From assembly GCF_001949145.1 (NCBI RefSeq), contig NW_019091548.1:344918-408917 (forward strand): a stretch of DNA of 64,000 nt, in the 5' to 3' direction. Of the stretch, positions 1 to 11,720 are shown in pieces. Made by a program: the position numbers and the translations under genes. Source of the stretch: Acanthaster planci (lineage: Eukaryota; Echinodermata; Asteroidea; Valvatida; Acanthasteridae). How positions within the stretch are numbered: position 1 is the first letter of the stretch; each line of letters begins with the position of its first letter. The notes under the pieces were generated by a model. That model ran no database searches, was not told the DNA's origin, and saw nothing but the letters and a program-made list of their open reading frames with translations.

Positions 1-110
1 NNNNNNNNNNNNNNNNNNNNNNNNNNNNNNNNNNNNNNNNNNNNNNNNNNNNNNNNNNNNNNNNNNNNNNNNNNNNNNNNNNNNNNNNNNNNNNNNNNNN
101 NNNNNNNNNN
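1..110. other. Assembly gap (N)
   Basis: Run of 110 undetermined bases at the start of the window. Any upstream exon of the OSBP gene that falls here cannot be seen. Confidence 0.99.
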
Positions 111-851
111 CTGTTTACAAGGCTGCAAGCCTGGCTGAAATACTCAGGCATCAATGAAGGTCACCTGTCAAGTTAAAGTAGTGCCTAAAGATTACTTCAT
201 GCGGCTATAAACGACCGTTAAATGGAATGATGAATTTTTGAAGGATTTTGAAAAAGGAAAAAATGATAATTATGCCGGCCCAGCATCACCAACATTGAAA
301 AATGCCCCGGCATGAAGTGGTTAATGAGCTCTTTCTTCTGGAGTTAGTTTGGGAATAAATAATCCAGTTGTTTACAAGATTTTGTGTTTTGTTTGAATCA
401 TTTTTATTATTGCATTAGTACTAAAGCGTATTTTATGAGATTTCACGATCACTCTTTGTGATGAAATAGCGCATTTTGTTCCTAATGAACTAAGCTTTCC
501 AGTAGTAGTAAACATCATATCCTACATTACACCTTTCTAGTCACAACTACAAAAAGTGAAATTCATTTTTTTGCACCAAAATATCCCGAATAGTGCAACA
601 GATGTCATCATTAGTGGTTCTGCACTATCTTTTTAAAATTTTGCACTTATAAAATCTGAAATGTTCAATCAATCAGTGTTATTTTAGATATTATCAACGA
701 ATTATGTTTCTTTAGAATGGTAATGCATATTTAGGATTATACAAATAAGGATGGAATTTGCAGACCGATGTCAGTACAGAATACCAACTGCAACCAGGTG
801 TCAAATTAGACAAAATGTTCTACGTGCACCATGAGTGAGTGCATGCGATTG
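111..851. other. Non-coding, presumed OSBP intron; nothing recognised
   Basis: AT-rich sequence without a credible exon, RNA gene or transposon domain. It precedes the 22-bp tandem repeat. Its assignment to an OSBP intron is inferred only from the downstream exon starting inside the protein. Confidence 0.5.
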
Positions 852-1115
852 AAAAAGGTTGCATGCACCATTGAAAAAGGTTGCATGCACCATTGAAAAA
901 GGTTGCATGCACCATTGAAAAAGGTTGCATGCACCATTGAAAAAGGTTGCATGCACCATTGAAAAAGGTTGCATGCACCATTGAAAAAGGTTGCATGCAC
1001 CATTGAAAAAGGTTGCATGCACCATTGAAAAAGGTTGCATGCACCATTGAAAAAGGTTGCATGCACCATTGAAAAAGGTTGCATGCACCATTGAAAAAGG
1101 TTGCATGCACCATTA
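852..1115. repeat. Tandem repeat, 12 copies of a 22-bp unit
   Basis: Twelve consecutive units, the first at 852 and the last at 1094, with exact 22-base spacing. The unit is a run of five A, then GGTTGCATGCACCATTG. Eleven units are identical and the last differs at its final base. Each unit carries the palindrome GCATGC inside a near-palindromic GGTTGCATGCACC core. Because 22 is not a multiple of 3, all minus-strand frames read through as a 22-residue peptide repeat; this is a by-product of the period and not evidence of a gene. Confidence 0.98.
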
Positions 1116-2073
1116 GCTTGTGTAAGAACAAAAGTAAAGAGAGTCAAACGTAGTAACTGTACGTTACCCTGCAAATTTGCCTCATTACAAGCTACAGTAC
1201 GTGTACCTGACTTATAGCTGTCAAAAACTTGACCCTGTAAACACATGATATGGTAAACATAGAGTATACGTACTGTACATGTACATTTGATGAAGCAACG
1301 GATCATACAACACACATGCACGTGCGCTCTACAGGGGTTGGTGTCAAATGCATCAATTGCTGTAACCCCTACACTAGTCTTTCCTCAAGAGGTAAAGTTG
1401 ACGACGTACAAGTTAGCTGCATGTACATGTACGTGCACTGTGCCCGGTAATGCCAACGTTGTATTTAGGCTAGGTCCATGGTGACACTACAGAAGTGAAT
1501 GTGTCACATGCACTGTTATGTGTGTAAAAGGTAAACGACAACGTAAGCCGTGGCTATCGAAAGGTATGGTAATGTGACAATGCACTTTCGTACTGTTAAT
1601 AACATTTGTTACTGAGTAGCGATATTTTCAGTATATATTTCAATAACGATGTTTTCAAAGTTTTTATATTTCTCGAAAATTCGATATTTTAGCTATATCG
1701 ATATTACCAAATAAGTAACATTGTCTATATCGATATCAAACCCATATCGATATATCAACGGTGCTTAGTACGACTTCTTTACATACAGGAAATTATGCAC
1801 GAAAGCTTGGTCATTGTCGTAAATGTGCAAGTGTACTTTAAAAATGTAGCAGATATTCCAAGTACATGAAGTACATGTAGTTACAGGAGGGTAGCATGTG
1901 AGGAAGCATTTGAGAAAACTTAGAAAAAAAACAGTACAATCCATGTTACAAGTACTTTTTCTACTGTGTAAATTTAAAGCAAAGTTTTTGTTTTGCTTTT
2001 ACATAAACCCAGATTTTATCAATACTCTTGATTGCTGTTCTGCAGTTATGTTTCTACTACTTTGTTGTTGCAG
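1116..2073. other. Non-coding, presumed OSBP intron, with ATATCGATAT cluster
   Basis: No coding signal up to the splice acceptor at 2071-2073. Around 1620-1760 the sequence is very AT-rich with repeated TATCGATAT-type palindromes (about 1697, 1730 and 1746) and two oppositely oriented copies of a GTTACT/AGTAAC word near its borders. This may be a decayed MITE. A polypyrimidine-rich tract precedes the exon at 2074. Confidence 0.5.
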
Positions 2074-2191
2074 CCGAACCGGTAGTGACATCAGTGGTAA
2101 TAGCATAGGAAGTACCGAAGGAGACAGCAGGCTGGGGGAACAGTCAAGCACTGATGATCCCATGATGCAAGACAAACACAGTAACAAAGAT
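2074..2191 (+). CDS. OSBP: Oxysterol-binding protein, exon in Ser-rich linker before the lipid-binding domain
   Basis: This internal exon is bounded by a pyrimidine-rich acceptor ending TTGTTGTTGCAG and a consensus donor GTAAGT at 2192. The first base completes a split codon. The rest reads RTGSDISG and then a Ser/Asp/Glu-rich stretch ending HSNKD. In vertebrate OSBP a very similar RTGSxISG segment sits in the phosphorylated Ser-rich linker between the FFAT motif and the lipid-binding domain, which is the position required here. It ends in phase 0 and joins in frame to the exon at 10159. Linker sequence is weakly conserved, so this assignment is less secure than the later exons. The open frame continues upstream into the intron and downstream past the donor, but those parts have no similarity and no better start. 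Confidence 0.83.
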
Positions 2192-3746
2192 GTAAGTGCT
2201 TGGACTGTAGCAGTGGCTCCCAAAAATGATGTTGGCAGACCACTTTGGAAATAAACTTTTACTTATAGCTATATCTGTAAATCAAGTTAAAATATTTGCA
2301 ATAAAAGTTCCTAACCGTGACATTCGACACTGGAAAAACTAGAAACAGGAAGAGTGTTTATTTTTATACTTTACTCTTGAATATTGTATTTTCATTAGTC
2401 CAGAAAAGATCCCATCAAATACGCTTTACCTTTACCTCTGGACATTACATGTACATCGTGAAATTATATCCTAATCTCACTCCATAATCTGACCATAATG
2501 TGGTAACCGCTTTCTAGACTATTCATTTCTCTGCTACTTTCACCATACAGATGATAATAAGAAACTCTTGTAGGAGCAGCAGAATAACATTTATATGTGT
2601 ATGATCAGCTGTTGGAGTGCAATTTTTTTTTTTCAGAGTTTAGGCTAGTTTAAAATTCATTTTTTCTTATGAGATCCTCAACATACATGTAGTATCTGCT
2701 TTAACTTGAAGACACATGCTTAGTTTCGTCCAAAAGGGTTTTGAGACAATAAAGACGTTGCTTTGAAGCAAGACAACTGCCACCAACACAGTTAAATGGA
2801 TACGGCGATGCGAGTCCACGCACACCATACAACTTCTGTACACCAGATGGGTCTAGATACTCATTTTGATTAAAAATGGTGGACTTTCCCGTGAGGGAAA
2901 TATAGCAAATAATTCAAGACAGAGGTGTAATGAAATAATTATAGACTACCGGGATGTCGGACATTATTCAGCTATTTCCTGCTGTGTAGGGGTCCATGGT
3001 GTTTTGTACAACCGATGGAACAAATGGCACCCGCAGCAAAGCTGAGCAAGCCATTTTCTCCTGAAAGTGTGACAAAACCCATGTATCCTGTCACAACAGG
3101 CAATAATTGTGATATATTTGCAGGGTTATTTTCCGAGGTAATTGATGGTCACTGCGACACTGGGAGTTACTCATTGCAAAGAGTAATTTAATATGGTCAC
3201 ATGGCATGACGTCATCCCTTACAAGTACATGTACATTGTCAATGCGCGTACAAATTGTATGCTCCGGTGTGTGAATAGTTTGGTTATGCATCATACATGA
3301 CAACAATTGTTTTCTTATACCACACTAATAGATTTTTTTTTAAATACAAGTGAAAGAAGTGACATACATTTTACTGCTTCCCAATGTTTTTCATTTCACT
3401 GAAATTGTCTTCACCAACAAAGTGTGTATTTCAACAAATTGAGAGGGAGTACCATCTTTGTCTTGATGTTTTGGAAGAAATTTTCCTGAAAGCTACAAGT
3501 ATCTAATCCTGTCATGGGCAGTATCTGAAATTGCAGGGTCTCCCTGTCATGCTTGTGGTGATGCTAAATTTGGAAACGCCATATTTTGCACATGTACAGA
3601 ATGTTCCACATTTATCTTCATAGAAGAAATAGTGCTTCACTGTTCCCCACAAAACATGTCATAGATGTGGAAGGGTCTGTGATCTGTGTGGGAGGCAGAG
3701 TTGAGGAAGATCTGGTCAAGGACAGAGTTTTGGCATTTGGATGGAA

Positions 3747-3864
3747 CTTCAGATTAGAGGGCGGAGCTTGCTGGATCACTTCAGAGGCTGGGCCAGGAAG
3801 TAGCACTTCAGGTTGGAGGGCGGATCTTGCTGGGTCACCTTGGGGGCTGGGATAGGGGATGGCA
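3747..3864. repeat. 59-bp GC-rich tandem duplication (2 copies)
   Basis: Two adjacent diverged copies start at 3747 and 3806, each beginning CTTCAG and containing GAGGGCGGA and CTTGCTGG. The surrounding 3690-4090 is noticeably more GC-rich than its neighbours. No gene is recognised in it. Confidence 0.7.
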
Positions 3865-4756
3865 TGTTAGGTGTCGTGAGGTCATGCAAATCAATACCAG
3901 ACACGAACTTGGGTTTCCTTCATTTCAGTAGTTTATTCTCTGTGCAAACTGATGGTACACCCCTGTTTGGGCCAGGGTCGGCAGGTGAGGCCTTACTGTG
4001 CCTTGACTGCATAGCTGCCCACCCGGTGTTGATTTTCGAGCTGGTGGTCCATGCGCCATTGAGGAGGATCAGGGGGGAGCCAGAGGGAGACGCACACAGA
4101 CACTGACGCGTTGATTACATGATAACACTTAAAATACTTTGATTCAAATAAACCAACTAAATTAAAATTTAATATTACAAAATTTACAATTTACATTGTA
4201 AAAGAAATTAAACAATATAAGTAACCGTCATGAACTTAAACGGTACCAGGACACAGAAAGAATAGAGACATCAGTGGTGAAGTCGGTGGCCTCCAATGGG
4301 TGACATCAGGTCTATGGGGTCTCTCAACATCTATGCAACACTCCCAGCTTGAGGTGAAAAAGCTGTCCCATTCCCAACCAAAAAGACCTGAAATTTAACG
4401 TATGTATATTACAATAAATATGTGCCATTCATCTAGTTTTCTGGCCACAAGATTGATTATACTTTACTAAAGATTTACCAATGGACCAGTGGTCTTTGCA
4501 TAACGGTTGCTAAATGTGTGGCAAGATGTTGACAAAATCAAATGATTAATTTGTCCAATGTAAGCCATTTGAAACATGAACATTTTAAGGTTACAAGCAA
4601 TCCAAGTTTTACAGGTGTGACATTAATACTCTGACAAATGCCCAAAACTTCACCAGGCGTAAAAGCTCAAACAAAAGGGACCACACTTGAATACACCTAG
4701 TTTAAAGTGACAGCCCAAAACCATGGTTTCCTAGTTACATTTGATTCATAAACAGA

Positions 4757-4868
4757 GCTTTATACAGATATAACCTCTAATTTACACAATCATAACTGAT
4801 AGATTTATGCAATCATAACCACTAGTTTATACAGACATAAAGAAACAATTTATACAACATAATTCTCA
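4757..4868. repeat. Degenerate AT-rich minisatellite
   Basis: About five imperfect units of roughly 23 bases built on TTTATACAGATATAACC and TTTATGCAATCATAACC variants. It lies inside the first visible OSBP intron. Confidence 0.6.
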
Positions 4869-7800
4869 TGGTTTTGTTTCCATGGAGACCCCTGAAATCA
4901 CCCAAAACAAATCATCGTTTGTGACAGCGTTGGATCTTGAAATATGGCTAAGGTAGTTTCCTTTGCATCACATTTTTTAGCAGAACTGGATCAGCAGTTC
5001 ATCAGTCTTTCAAGGATGGATTTTTTTTGTTATCCTTTCAGTGTAGTGTATGACACTCCAGGGATCCGTCCAGCCCACTTACTGGCATTCTTCTGATTCA
5101 CCTGATGGAGCAGACTCTTATCACAACGTGGCTGAGTTAATTTTCAAAGTATTCAACAGTTCACATATTGACCTTTTGTCCACGATAGAGAACGTTGACT
5201 GCTGATGTTCTGCACCAGGTTCCCTCACCTACAAGCCTGTATGATAGACATCTTCCCTTTTGGCTTGGAAGGGTTACTTGCCAATGCGCCTACCCTTCGT
5301 CCCAGCAGTTCTGTCTGAGTTGTTCAGGAGTGTTGCTATGATCTTCTTGGCGCTCTGTTCTTGCTTCACCAGCCTTTGTGCCCCAATCAACCAGGCTGCC
5401 AGTGTAAGTCTACACCAACAGATAACAACTTTCTACATTATGGTGTGTCAGTCATCGTACGGCTCCAACCGAGACACACATGGGCCTCGAGTTTGATCAA
5501 GAGAGGGCACGCTTATCCTAGCAACCGTGACTCCGCTTGCGGTACTCACTACGTTTCGCTGATTAACAAAGGTGTTTCATCACTGATTTAGTGCACGGTA
5601 TACCAGGTAATGCAAAGAGACTGTTCCCGAGTGTTTTTGCGCGTAAGAGCTTCTGATAACAGTGAGGCGGAAACTAGACTCTTGAATATTGAGTTTGGAA
5701 GGAGCTAAAAACTTTTGACGATTGAATGAGACAGAACGTAAATAAACATGGCGTGAGAAATACATTGCGGATTTTGTGAAATAAAATATGATAAGCGGAG
5801 GAAGTGTGGAAGGAAAAGTTGCTATCCGAATCTGAACACATTTTCAGTGTCACAGAATTTGTGCAAGGACAGCACAGGATTTCAATTTCTCCTTACCAGC
5901 TTATGAGATTGTGTTGTCAGTAAGTCTTATCAGAGGCTGAAAAGAAGCAGACGTGCATGATTTTAGACTGGGTTTAGTTCTATTATGAGAAAAGGCAAGG
6001 TCAAAAATCCCAGGAATTAATTATTAAATATAACTTATCAATCAAAACTGTTGACAGATAAACACAACTTTTGTTGTGTTATTTTTTACTCTTTACATTT
6101 CCAACATAGGTCGAAAACTAAAAATTATAATAATTAAATGCAAACACATCCGTTACATATGAAGTCTTTTTGCATACTGGTACTAATAAACATTAAGTAC
6201 ATGTTTATGATTTTCATAAAAATATAAATTAATCCTATTTTAGATTCAGAAATACGTTCTAAAAGTTACAAGAATAAAAGAAGTAAACCCTACTTCCTCA
6301 CAATGCAGTATGAAAACATATCAGTAGAGCCTGTCACTAATGCTGGTGTCAACAGACAACAATCAACTAAAGTAAATTGAACTTAAATGTCCTTATTCTT
6401 GTAAAGATTCAGAGATGGAAACTGGCAACTAAAAAATCTCAATTTTAACAAGCATGGACAAATAGGCTTAAAAAATCACATGCTTACTATACCCAAACTC
6501 AGGTAACAGTGTATGTCACAGGAGTTAATGCGTGCATGTTTGTGTTTTCTCCCAAACAATCGGATACTGTAAATGTGCCATTCAATCCTACTTTCATCCA
6601 GACATCAATTGCTAAGGTTACAGAATTTCTATTTTGAATACATGTATTTTTCTCTGAATTGTTAACAGAGGGTTCTCCTTAAAGAGAAAGCATTAATGTC
6701 AAGTACTTTTCAAGGTCTTTGTAAAATCTGCAGAGAATACATAGATGTAAGTGATAATGCATTCATTTATTAGGATTGTAATGCTTCTCTTACTTTCTAT
6801 GCAACACAATTTTCTGAACTTAAAAATAAATACGGATAGTCCAGAAATTAGGGGTGCATTTTTGATGCAATAACTACCACTACAATAACATGAAATCCAC
6901 ATGTGCACTTGAGGTTTCCCTGCACAGCATCTGGTTCCACACACTGCTCTTTTGTCTCTGTGTGTCCAATGCAGGGTCCTCGCTGCCAGTCATGTAACAT
7001 AACATAATATGGACAGCAGCAAAGATCGTATAGTGCCGCGTGGCGGTGCAAGATAGGAACTTCACCATGAATACGCGTAAAACGTTGTTATCACATGGGC
7101 GCCATTCTGGTTGGACTACGCCTGTGCAGTGCATGTTAAGGCACTGCGACAGGCACGCACACACATTAACGTTCACACTCAAATGGGGCCCATGGTGATA
7201 ACACCTTTATGGCCGAATTACCCATCTTGCACCACTACGCTGCGCTATATAACCTTTGGACAGCAGTACATGCATGAGCTCCTGGGCCAGTGCAAGTGCA
7301 TGTATCCTGTTGAGGAAAATTGACTTGAATCTGTCTGTGCACATGCACTTTCTCAGTTTTCTGCTTTGGGATCAGCTGGCCTCAGTTGTGATCAGCAGAT
7401 ACTACTGGAGTCTGTACAGGTACCTGAGTCTTATTTGCTGATTTCCTTACTGTAGTCACCTCCTGTGTTTAGGGTGGGTTTGTTACACTTCTTCCCATCC
7501 TCAAAATGGCAAGCACATATTCTATTGGATTTACCTGGTTTCCACGGGGAGCCGTCATGCCTGTACATGTATTCCATAGAATAAAAACCAAACTGAGGGA
7601 TAAGTTTAGAAAGCTTGTGAGAAATGATGACCGAATGGCCTAATGTCATTTAACTTTTTGTTGGATTGAAAATGTCAATAACTTGATAATTAAAGGTTGA
7701 TTGACCAATCACTCAAAAATCATGCAATTATAGGTAGTGGCATCCAGTCTTTATTGAAACTTACACGTATGTCCTAACATCACTGCCCACCCCCTTAAAA

Positions 7801-8526
7801 TTTCATCATGAAATCTGAGTTCCAAATGTAACTTCTAGCAACTGTATAAAACACCATTTTTATCAGGTCATGGTTTTGCTTTCTGATTATTGAAGTGAAG
7901 GGAAGAATTACTGGTGGCCATAGGCTTGTATCACAGATCTTAGGCCTAGGCCAACTGTACCTCCAAAACTTTGGGTCTGACATCTGCCCCGCTCCGAACG
8001 TGGAAGCAGGGTAGACTTTGGACCCCACTGTTCTGGGGGTAGGCTAGGCCTATGTGGAACTCTTCCCGATTAAATAATTTTAATGATACTAAAGCCTAGG
8101 CTGCTACTAACCTGTGCTGACCCAACCTTCCGGACATGGTGACCCATAGTTGCAATTGCCTACTTCAAAGGTAGACAGGTTTTTGTGAGAACAACCACAC
8201 ATCATGGCGCATTTTTGCTTCGTTCACCATGAACATGATGATGAATCAGCCATTCTCTCGCCTTCTCCAAAGCTGAATGAAAGACCTTGTCTAGATAGGT
8301 GACTAGAGCCTGAGAATGCACGCATGGACACTAAAATGTTCAAAGAGCTCAAACTTAGTACACGTATTTCAGCATGAGGGCAAGGCTGGCGTATGCATGC
8401 TAGTGTCGCAATGCGTCGCGATGGCTCGTGTCAGTCATGCATACATGCACCAAACAAGATGGCGATCGATTTAGTACTGCGGACTGCCTGGCTCTGTTCA
8501 ACTGTTGAGGGGGTACTTCTAGTCAA

Positions 8527-9330
8527 GGCGGATAACTGCAGTAGCTGACTTTCTATCTTGTTCCTACTTTACTCGGTGCTACAGTTAGCACTCATACGCT
8601 ACTACCGTTCTGTCGTCATATCTTTCCACTGTGGTTGACCCTGATCGCTCCATACCGTCGGACCACACTGCGCTTAAGTACTCTTCTCATGACATGTTCA
8701 TTGAGCATTTCCCTTTGAGACAGCTCATTCCCTGTTGGGACCTGTTTCATGTCCTTGAGCTCTTCAGAGGTTTTCCCTACAAGCTTTTCATTGAGGCCTC
8801 ATCATTACACACGTCGTTTATGCTAGCCCTTTTTCTTCTAGTAACCACTTTATTCGGGGGGAGAGGGGGCAGTGGATTGCCAACGGGATCCATCACAGAT
8901 GGTGTTATCAGATGGTAACACCACGGCATCTATTTCATCTGAGCCCTAGGCTCCCACACAAAGTCCTATTCAAATTCATCCCACCAACAAGACAAATTCT
9001 CATAATGGTATCTGGCCAGGATGCAAAGCTGAGTGGTATAATCCCTCTTCCTCTGTCATTATACCGATAACCTCATCAAACAATAATCAGAGAAACTACT
9101 GCTAGTTGGGTTTCCTCGGCCATCAAGTTCACCTGTCCTGAATGGCCGACCTTCCCAGATCACAAACCTGGCCGCCCTGTCGCAGTTCATGACGCTAGAA
9201 CAGTATCTATCTTGCAGACATCCCTCAGCAGTGTCCTTTCGGAAGATTTCTGCAGAGCAGCATGCTGGAAACATGATCATCATTCACCTCATGCTGTCCT
9301 AATAAAGTCTTGGAATGAGTTATTTCATGG
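8527..9330 (+). pseudogene. DIRS tyrosine recombinase, truncated and decayed (copy 1)
   Basis: Fragments in changing frames resemble the recombinases of the other DIRS copies. Near 8530-8610 is a core-binding segment of the type DFLxYLF...YYRS. At 8631-8890 comes a HDMFIEHFPLRQLIPCWD segment. Near 9230-9330 lies the C-terminal piece with RAACWKH, equivalent to KTACWKS in copy 2, which normally leads to the catalytic tyrosine. The family cuts and joins DNA through that tyrosine to integrate circular element DNA. Several stops and frame changes make this copy non-functional. The N-terminus is missing. Confidence 0.65.
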
Positions 9331-9468
9331 CAAGACAATACTAGCCTTTTCACCGAGACCATGAGGACCCATACTGGGTGAACCACCTACAGCTCTATCT
9401 GATGGTCTCTTTCTTTTTTAGATGGGTCCTCATCATTCCAACCCTCCAGACTACGGTGCCACTCTGCA

Positions 9469-9560
9469 AATGTAGCAACTGTTTGGATAGGATGAGTGCA
9501 GTGGACTCCTCTCCCACAGTCGTATGGGAGAGTCTGCTAACAAATACCCAAACAGTTAAT
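9469..9560. repeat. DIRS internal complementary region (copy 1)
   Basis: Imperfect palindrome: CAACTGTTTGGATAGG on the left and CCCAAACAGTTAATG on the right flank a CTCCTCTCCCACAG centre. The right half is the reverse complement of the element's own right end at 9713-9773. This is the hallmark layout of DIRS elements, where the region is thought to template closure of a circular intermediate. Confidence 0.78.
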
Positions 9561-9599
9561 GCCCTCCTGTCCACCCCACTCTTACTCAGACCTTGCTCT

Positions 9600-9773
9600 T
9601 CGAAAAAGGACAAGCATGGCAGCGGCATTGCTATGCATTGTCGTAATAAAGGGCGCACTACAGTTGATCAAATTTCAGCGACTGTAATGAGGCACAGAGG
9701 AAATTGCAAATATAGCAACTGTTTGGGTAGGTATTTGTTAGCAGACTCTCCTACACTACTGTGGGGAGGAGTA
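9600..9773. repeat. DIRS right terminal inverted repeat (copy 1)
   Basis: It contains AGGCACAGAGGAAAT, then TAGCAACTGTTTGGGTAGG, ending ACTACTGTGGGGAGGAG. The equivalent words occur in the right ends of copies 3 and 4 and, inverted, in the left ends of copies 4 and 5. Confidence 0.75.
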
Positions 9774-10158
9774 AAATGAGCCAGTTGGGTATTTCAAAAA
9801 GCCAATGTCTTTTGGGAACGAAGGTCACATGTGAGTCGGCATGTGGCTACACTGATACCACAGACTATCATGTGCATGTGCACAGTGTGTAGCTGTTCCC
9901 AAATAGCCTTGTACTGAGCATGCACTGTTCGCATAAACAATTGGCTCATGGTTGAAAAAAAACATTGGAAAATTCTTAATTTTTAAATTTGATTGACTTT
10001 ATTACTCAAAAGGTATTTATGAATAGACCTGCTCAGGAGAATTGATGCTGTTAATGCCAACACGGCTTCACCTTCGGCATCAGTATCCCTTTTTCTGATT
10101 GTTTGAGTCCAGCTAAGCTCATATTTATTCCCTTATTCTCTTTACATTTTGTTTTTAG

Positions 10159-10305
10159 TCCAGTGGCTATTGGTTAAAGCCGAATTCTGCTAAGACTGGT
10201 GGAGTGCGGAGGAAGACCATCCAAACCAAGCCAACTGCTGGTCTGAATTTATGGAGTATCATTAAAAATTGCATTGGGAAGGAACTCTCAAAGATTCCTG
10301 TACCA
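10159..10305 (+). CDS. OSBP: Oxysterol-binding protein, exon opening the lipid-binding (ORD) domain
   Basis: A 49-codon phase-0 exon between acceptor TTTTTAG and donor GTAAGT. After a variable start with a basic VRRK segment it reads LNLWSIIKNCIGKELSKIPVP. This is the near-invariant opening of the OSBP-related domain in the OSBP/OSBP2 subfamily, including the lid region that covers the sterol-binding tunnel. OSBP exchanges cholesterol for phosphatidylinositol-4-phosphate at ER-Golgi contact sites. The preceding exon ends in phase 0 and the next begins VNFNEP, which directly follows KIPVP in the family. It contains no stop and no frame break. There is no methionine in the exon, consistent with an internal exon. 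Confidence 0.96.
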
Positions 10306-11720
10306 GTAAGTAAATTACCTTCAAGTTTATTTTGATAATGTTAAATTTCTAGTTCCACTTCGTGTTTGTTTATTCAGTTAGACACTTAGACTGACAATGA
10401 GGTCACTCGTGTAGGTCTGTGCCCCAAAGGACTGGTGACCAAAAGGAGGACCTATTTCTGGGGGCCAAAGGCCAATGAAAATTGGAGCCTTCTCCAGTCA
10501 CTCACAGGCCTAATTGACATGGTGTGCATGAATGACTGAATTTTGCCAGTCCATACATGTGCTGTATATGTTATTATAACACACCTCTGTTCAAAAATTT
10601 ATGCAAAACAAAAAAAACTTTTAAGAGGGTTTGATAACTTATCTGTTTTAATTCAACCATGAACTCATAAGCAATTCAACAAGCAAATTAACAATGAAAG
10701 GGGCGCTTTGAGTTTCCCTAGACTCAGTTCCTGACTTCAGAGAAGTTTTCATTGTGCTGTAACCAGTCAAGGTTCTATATTCTGAAATTTAAACATGTGA
10801 TATCTTGAGCTTTTTGTCCAATTCATGTTGATGCAAATTGTACACACTAGCCTATAGATACAAGTGAACCCTATGTGGCTGCATATCAACCAACCAGGGT
10901 AAAGATTCAGCTAGAGGTGTGTTATAAACAGTGTTCTTCCAGTTGTACTGTTGTTGTATATGTGTTCCCTTGGCCTTGTTTTAGTTAATGTACTGCAACT
11001 TTCCTGTAAAGGGATACCAGACTTCTGACAATTGCCAGAATTCTGGCCTTTTCATTTTTTAGAGGAAAATCCTCCGGCGTGCAGCATATGTGGGCCAGAA
11101 CAACAATATTTTTTAGAAACGTAGGAACTTTGAATACAGCACCTAAAACTTTGAATAGATGCAATGCTTTCCAATCTTCATGTGCTGTAGTATGAGTGAA
11201 AAAATTATTCAATTTACACGTAGCGTGGTACGAGTATGTGCGTCATATGGTTTCACAAGCTTGTGCATGCAGCATGTACGTACATGTACAATATGTAATG
11301 AAATAACAACATGTAGGCATTGTTTCACGTGTCACAATTGGACATTGAGTTAAGTGGCCAAATGGAAGTTGAAAGTGGTGAAAATGTAAATTAATTAATA
11401 GAAGTGTTAAAGTAAGTTCAACTGACACTGGCTAGAATAAAAACAGTAGCGGATGCTTCGTTTTGACTAACATTATATAAAGTCTTTTAGGAAGATCGAT
11501 GTAAAGTGCAGTGTATCATGTGCCGCTGGTAAGACATTGCTGGTCACACAAGAAAACCAACAGAGTGTTTCAAAGTCTTTCAAAAGTACAATTTAGTTCA
11601 TAGGAAAAAGGGACAGGATACTCAGGTGGTTTTTAGCCTTTGGCATTCATCATGTGCAACTCTTTTTAGTCAGATCCTGTGCGCATGTATTTGCCCCATA
11701 TTTTCTGGTACTTTATAATA

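Larger units (their letters stand above)
8520..9780 (+). mobile_element. DIRS-type retrotransposon copy 1, 3' fragment
   Basis: A 5'-truncated copy retaining the decayed tyrosine-recombinase region, an internal complementary region (about 9469-9560) and the right terminal inverted repeat (about 9600-9773). Its arrangement matches copies 3 and 4 in this window: recombinase, imperfect palindrome, then terminal repeat ending in ACTGTGGGGAGGA. Upstream of about 8520 similarity to the other copies stops. The reading frame is destroyed by stops and frameshifts. Confidence 0.82.
2192..10158 (+). other. OSBP intron of about 8.0 kb
   Basis: It begins GTAAGT and ends TTTTTAG. It holds a 59-bp duplication (3747-3864), a degenerate AT-rich minisatellite (4757-4868) and a 3' fragment of a DIRS element (8520-9780). 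I recognised no gene or transposon domain in 2192-3746, 3865-4756, 4869-8519 or 9781-10158. Open frames there are short and unlike any family I know. Confidence 0.8.

Noticed and set aside
852-1115. CRISPR-like array
   Set aside because: Units are contiguous without spacers and the genome is animal.
801-1321. Overlapping minus-strand open frames with repeated HATFFNGACNLFQWCMQPFS-type peptides
   Set aside because: They come from a 22-bp tandem repeat read in all three frames. A period not divisible by three gives the same peptide in each frame. No start context, splice signal or similarity.
6699-7182. Overlapping minus-strand open frames with Cys-rich peptides
   Set aside because: Mutually overlapping frames without motifs or splice context.
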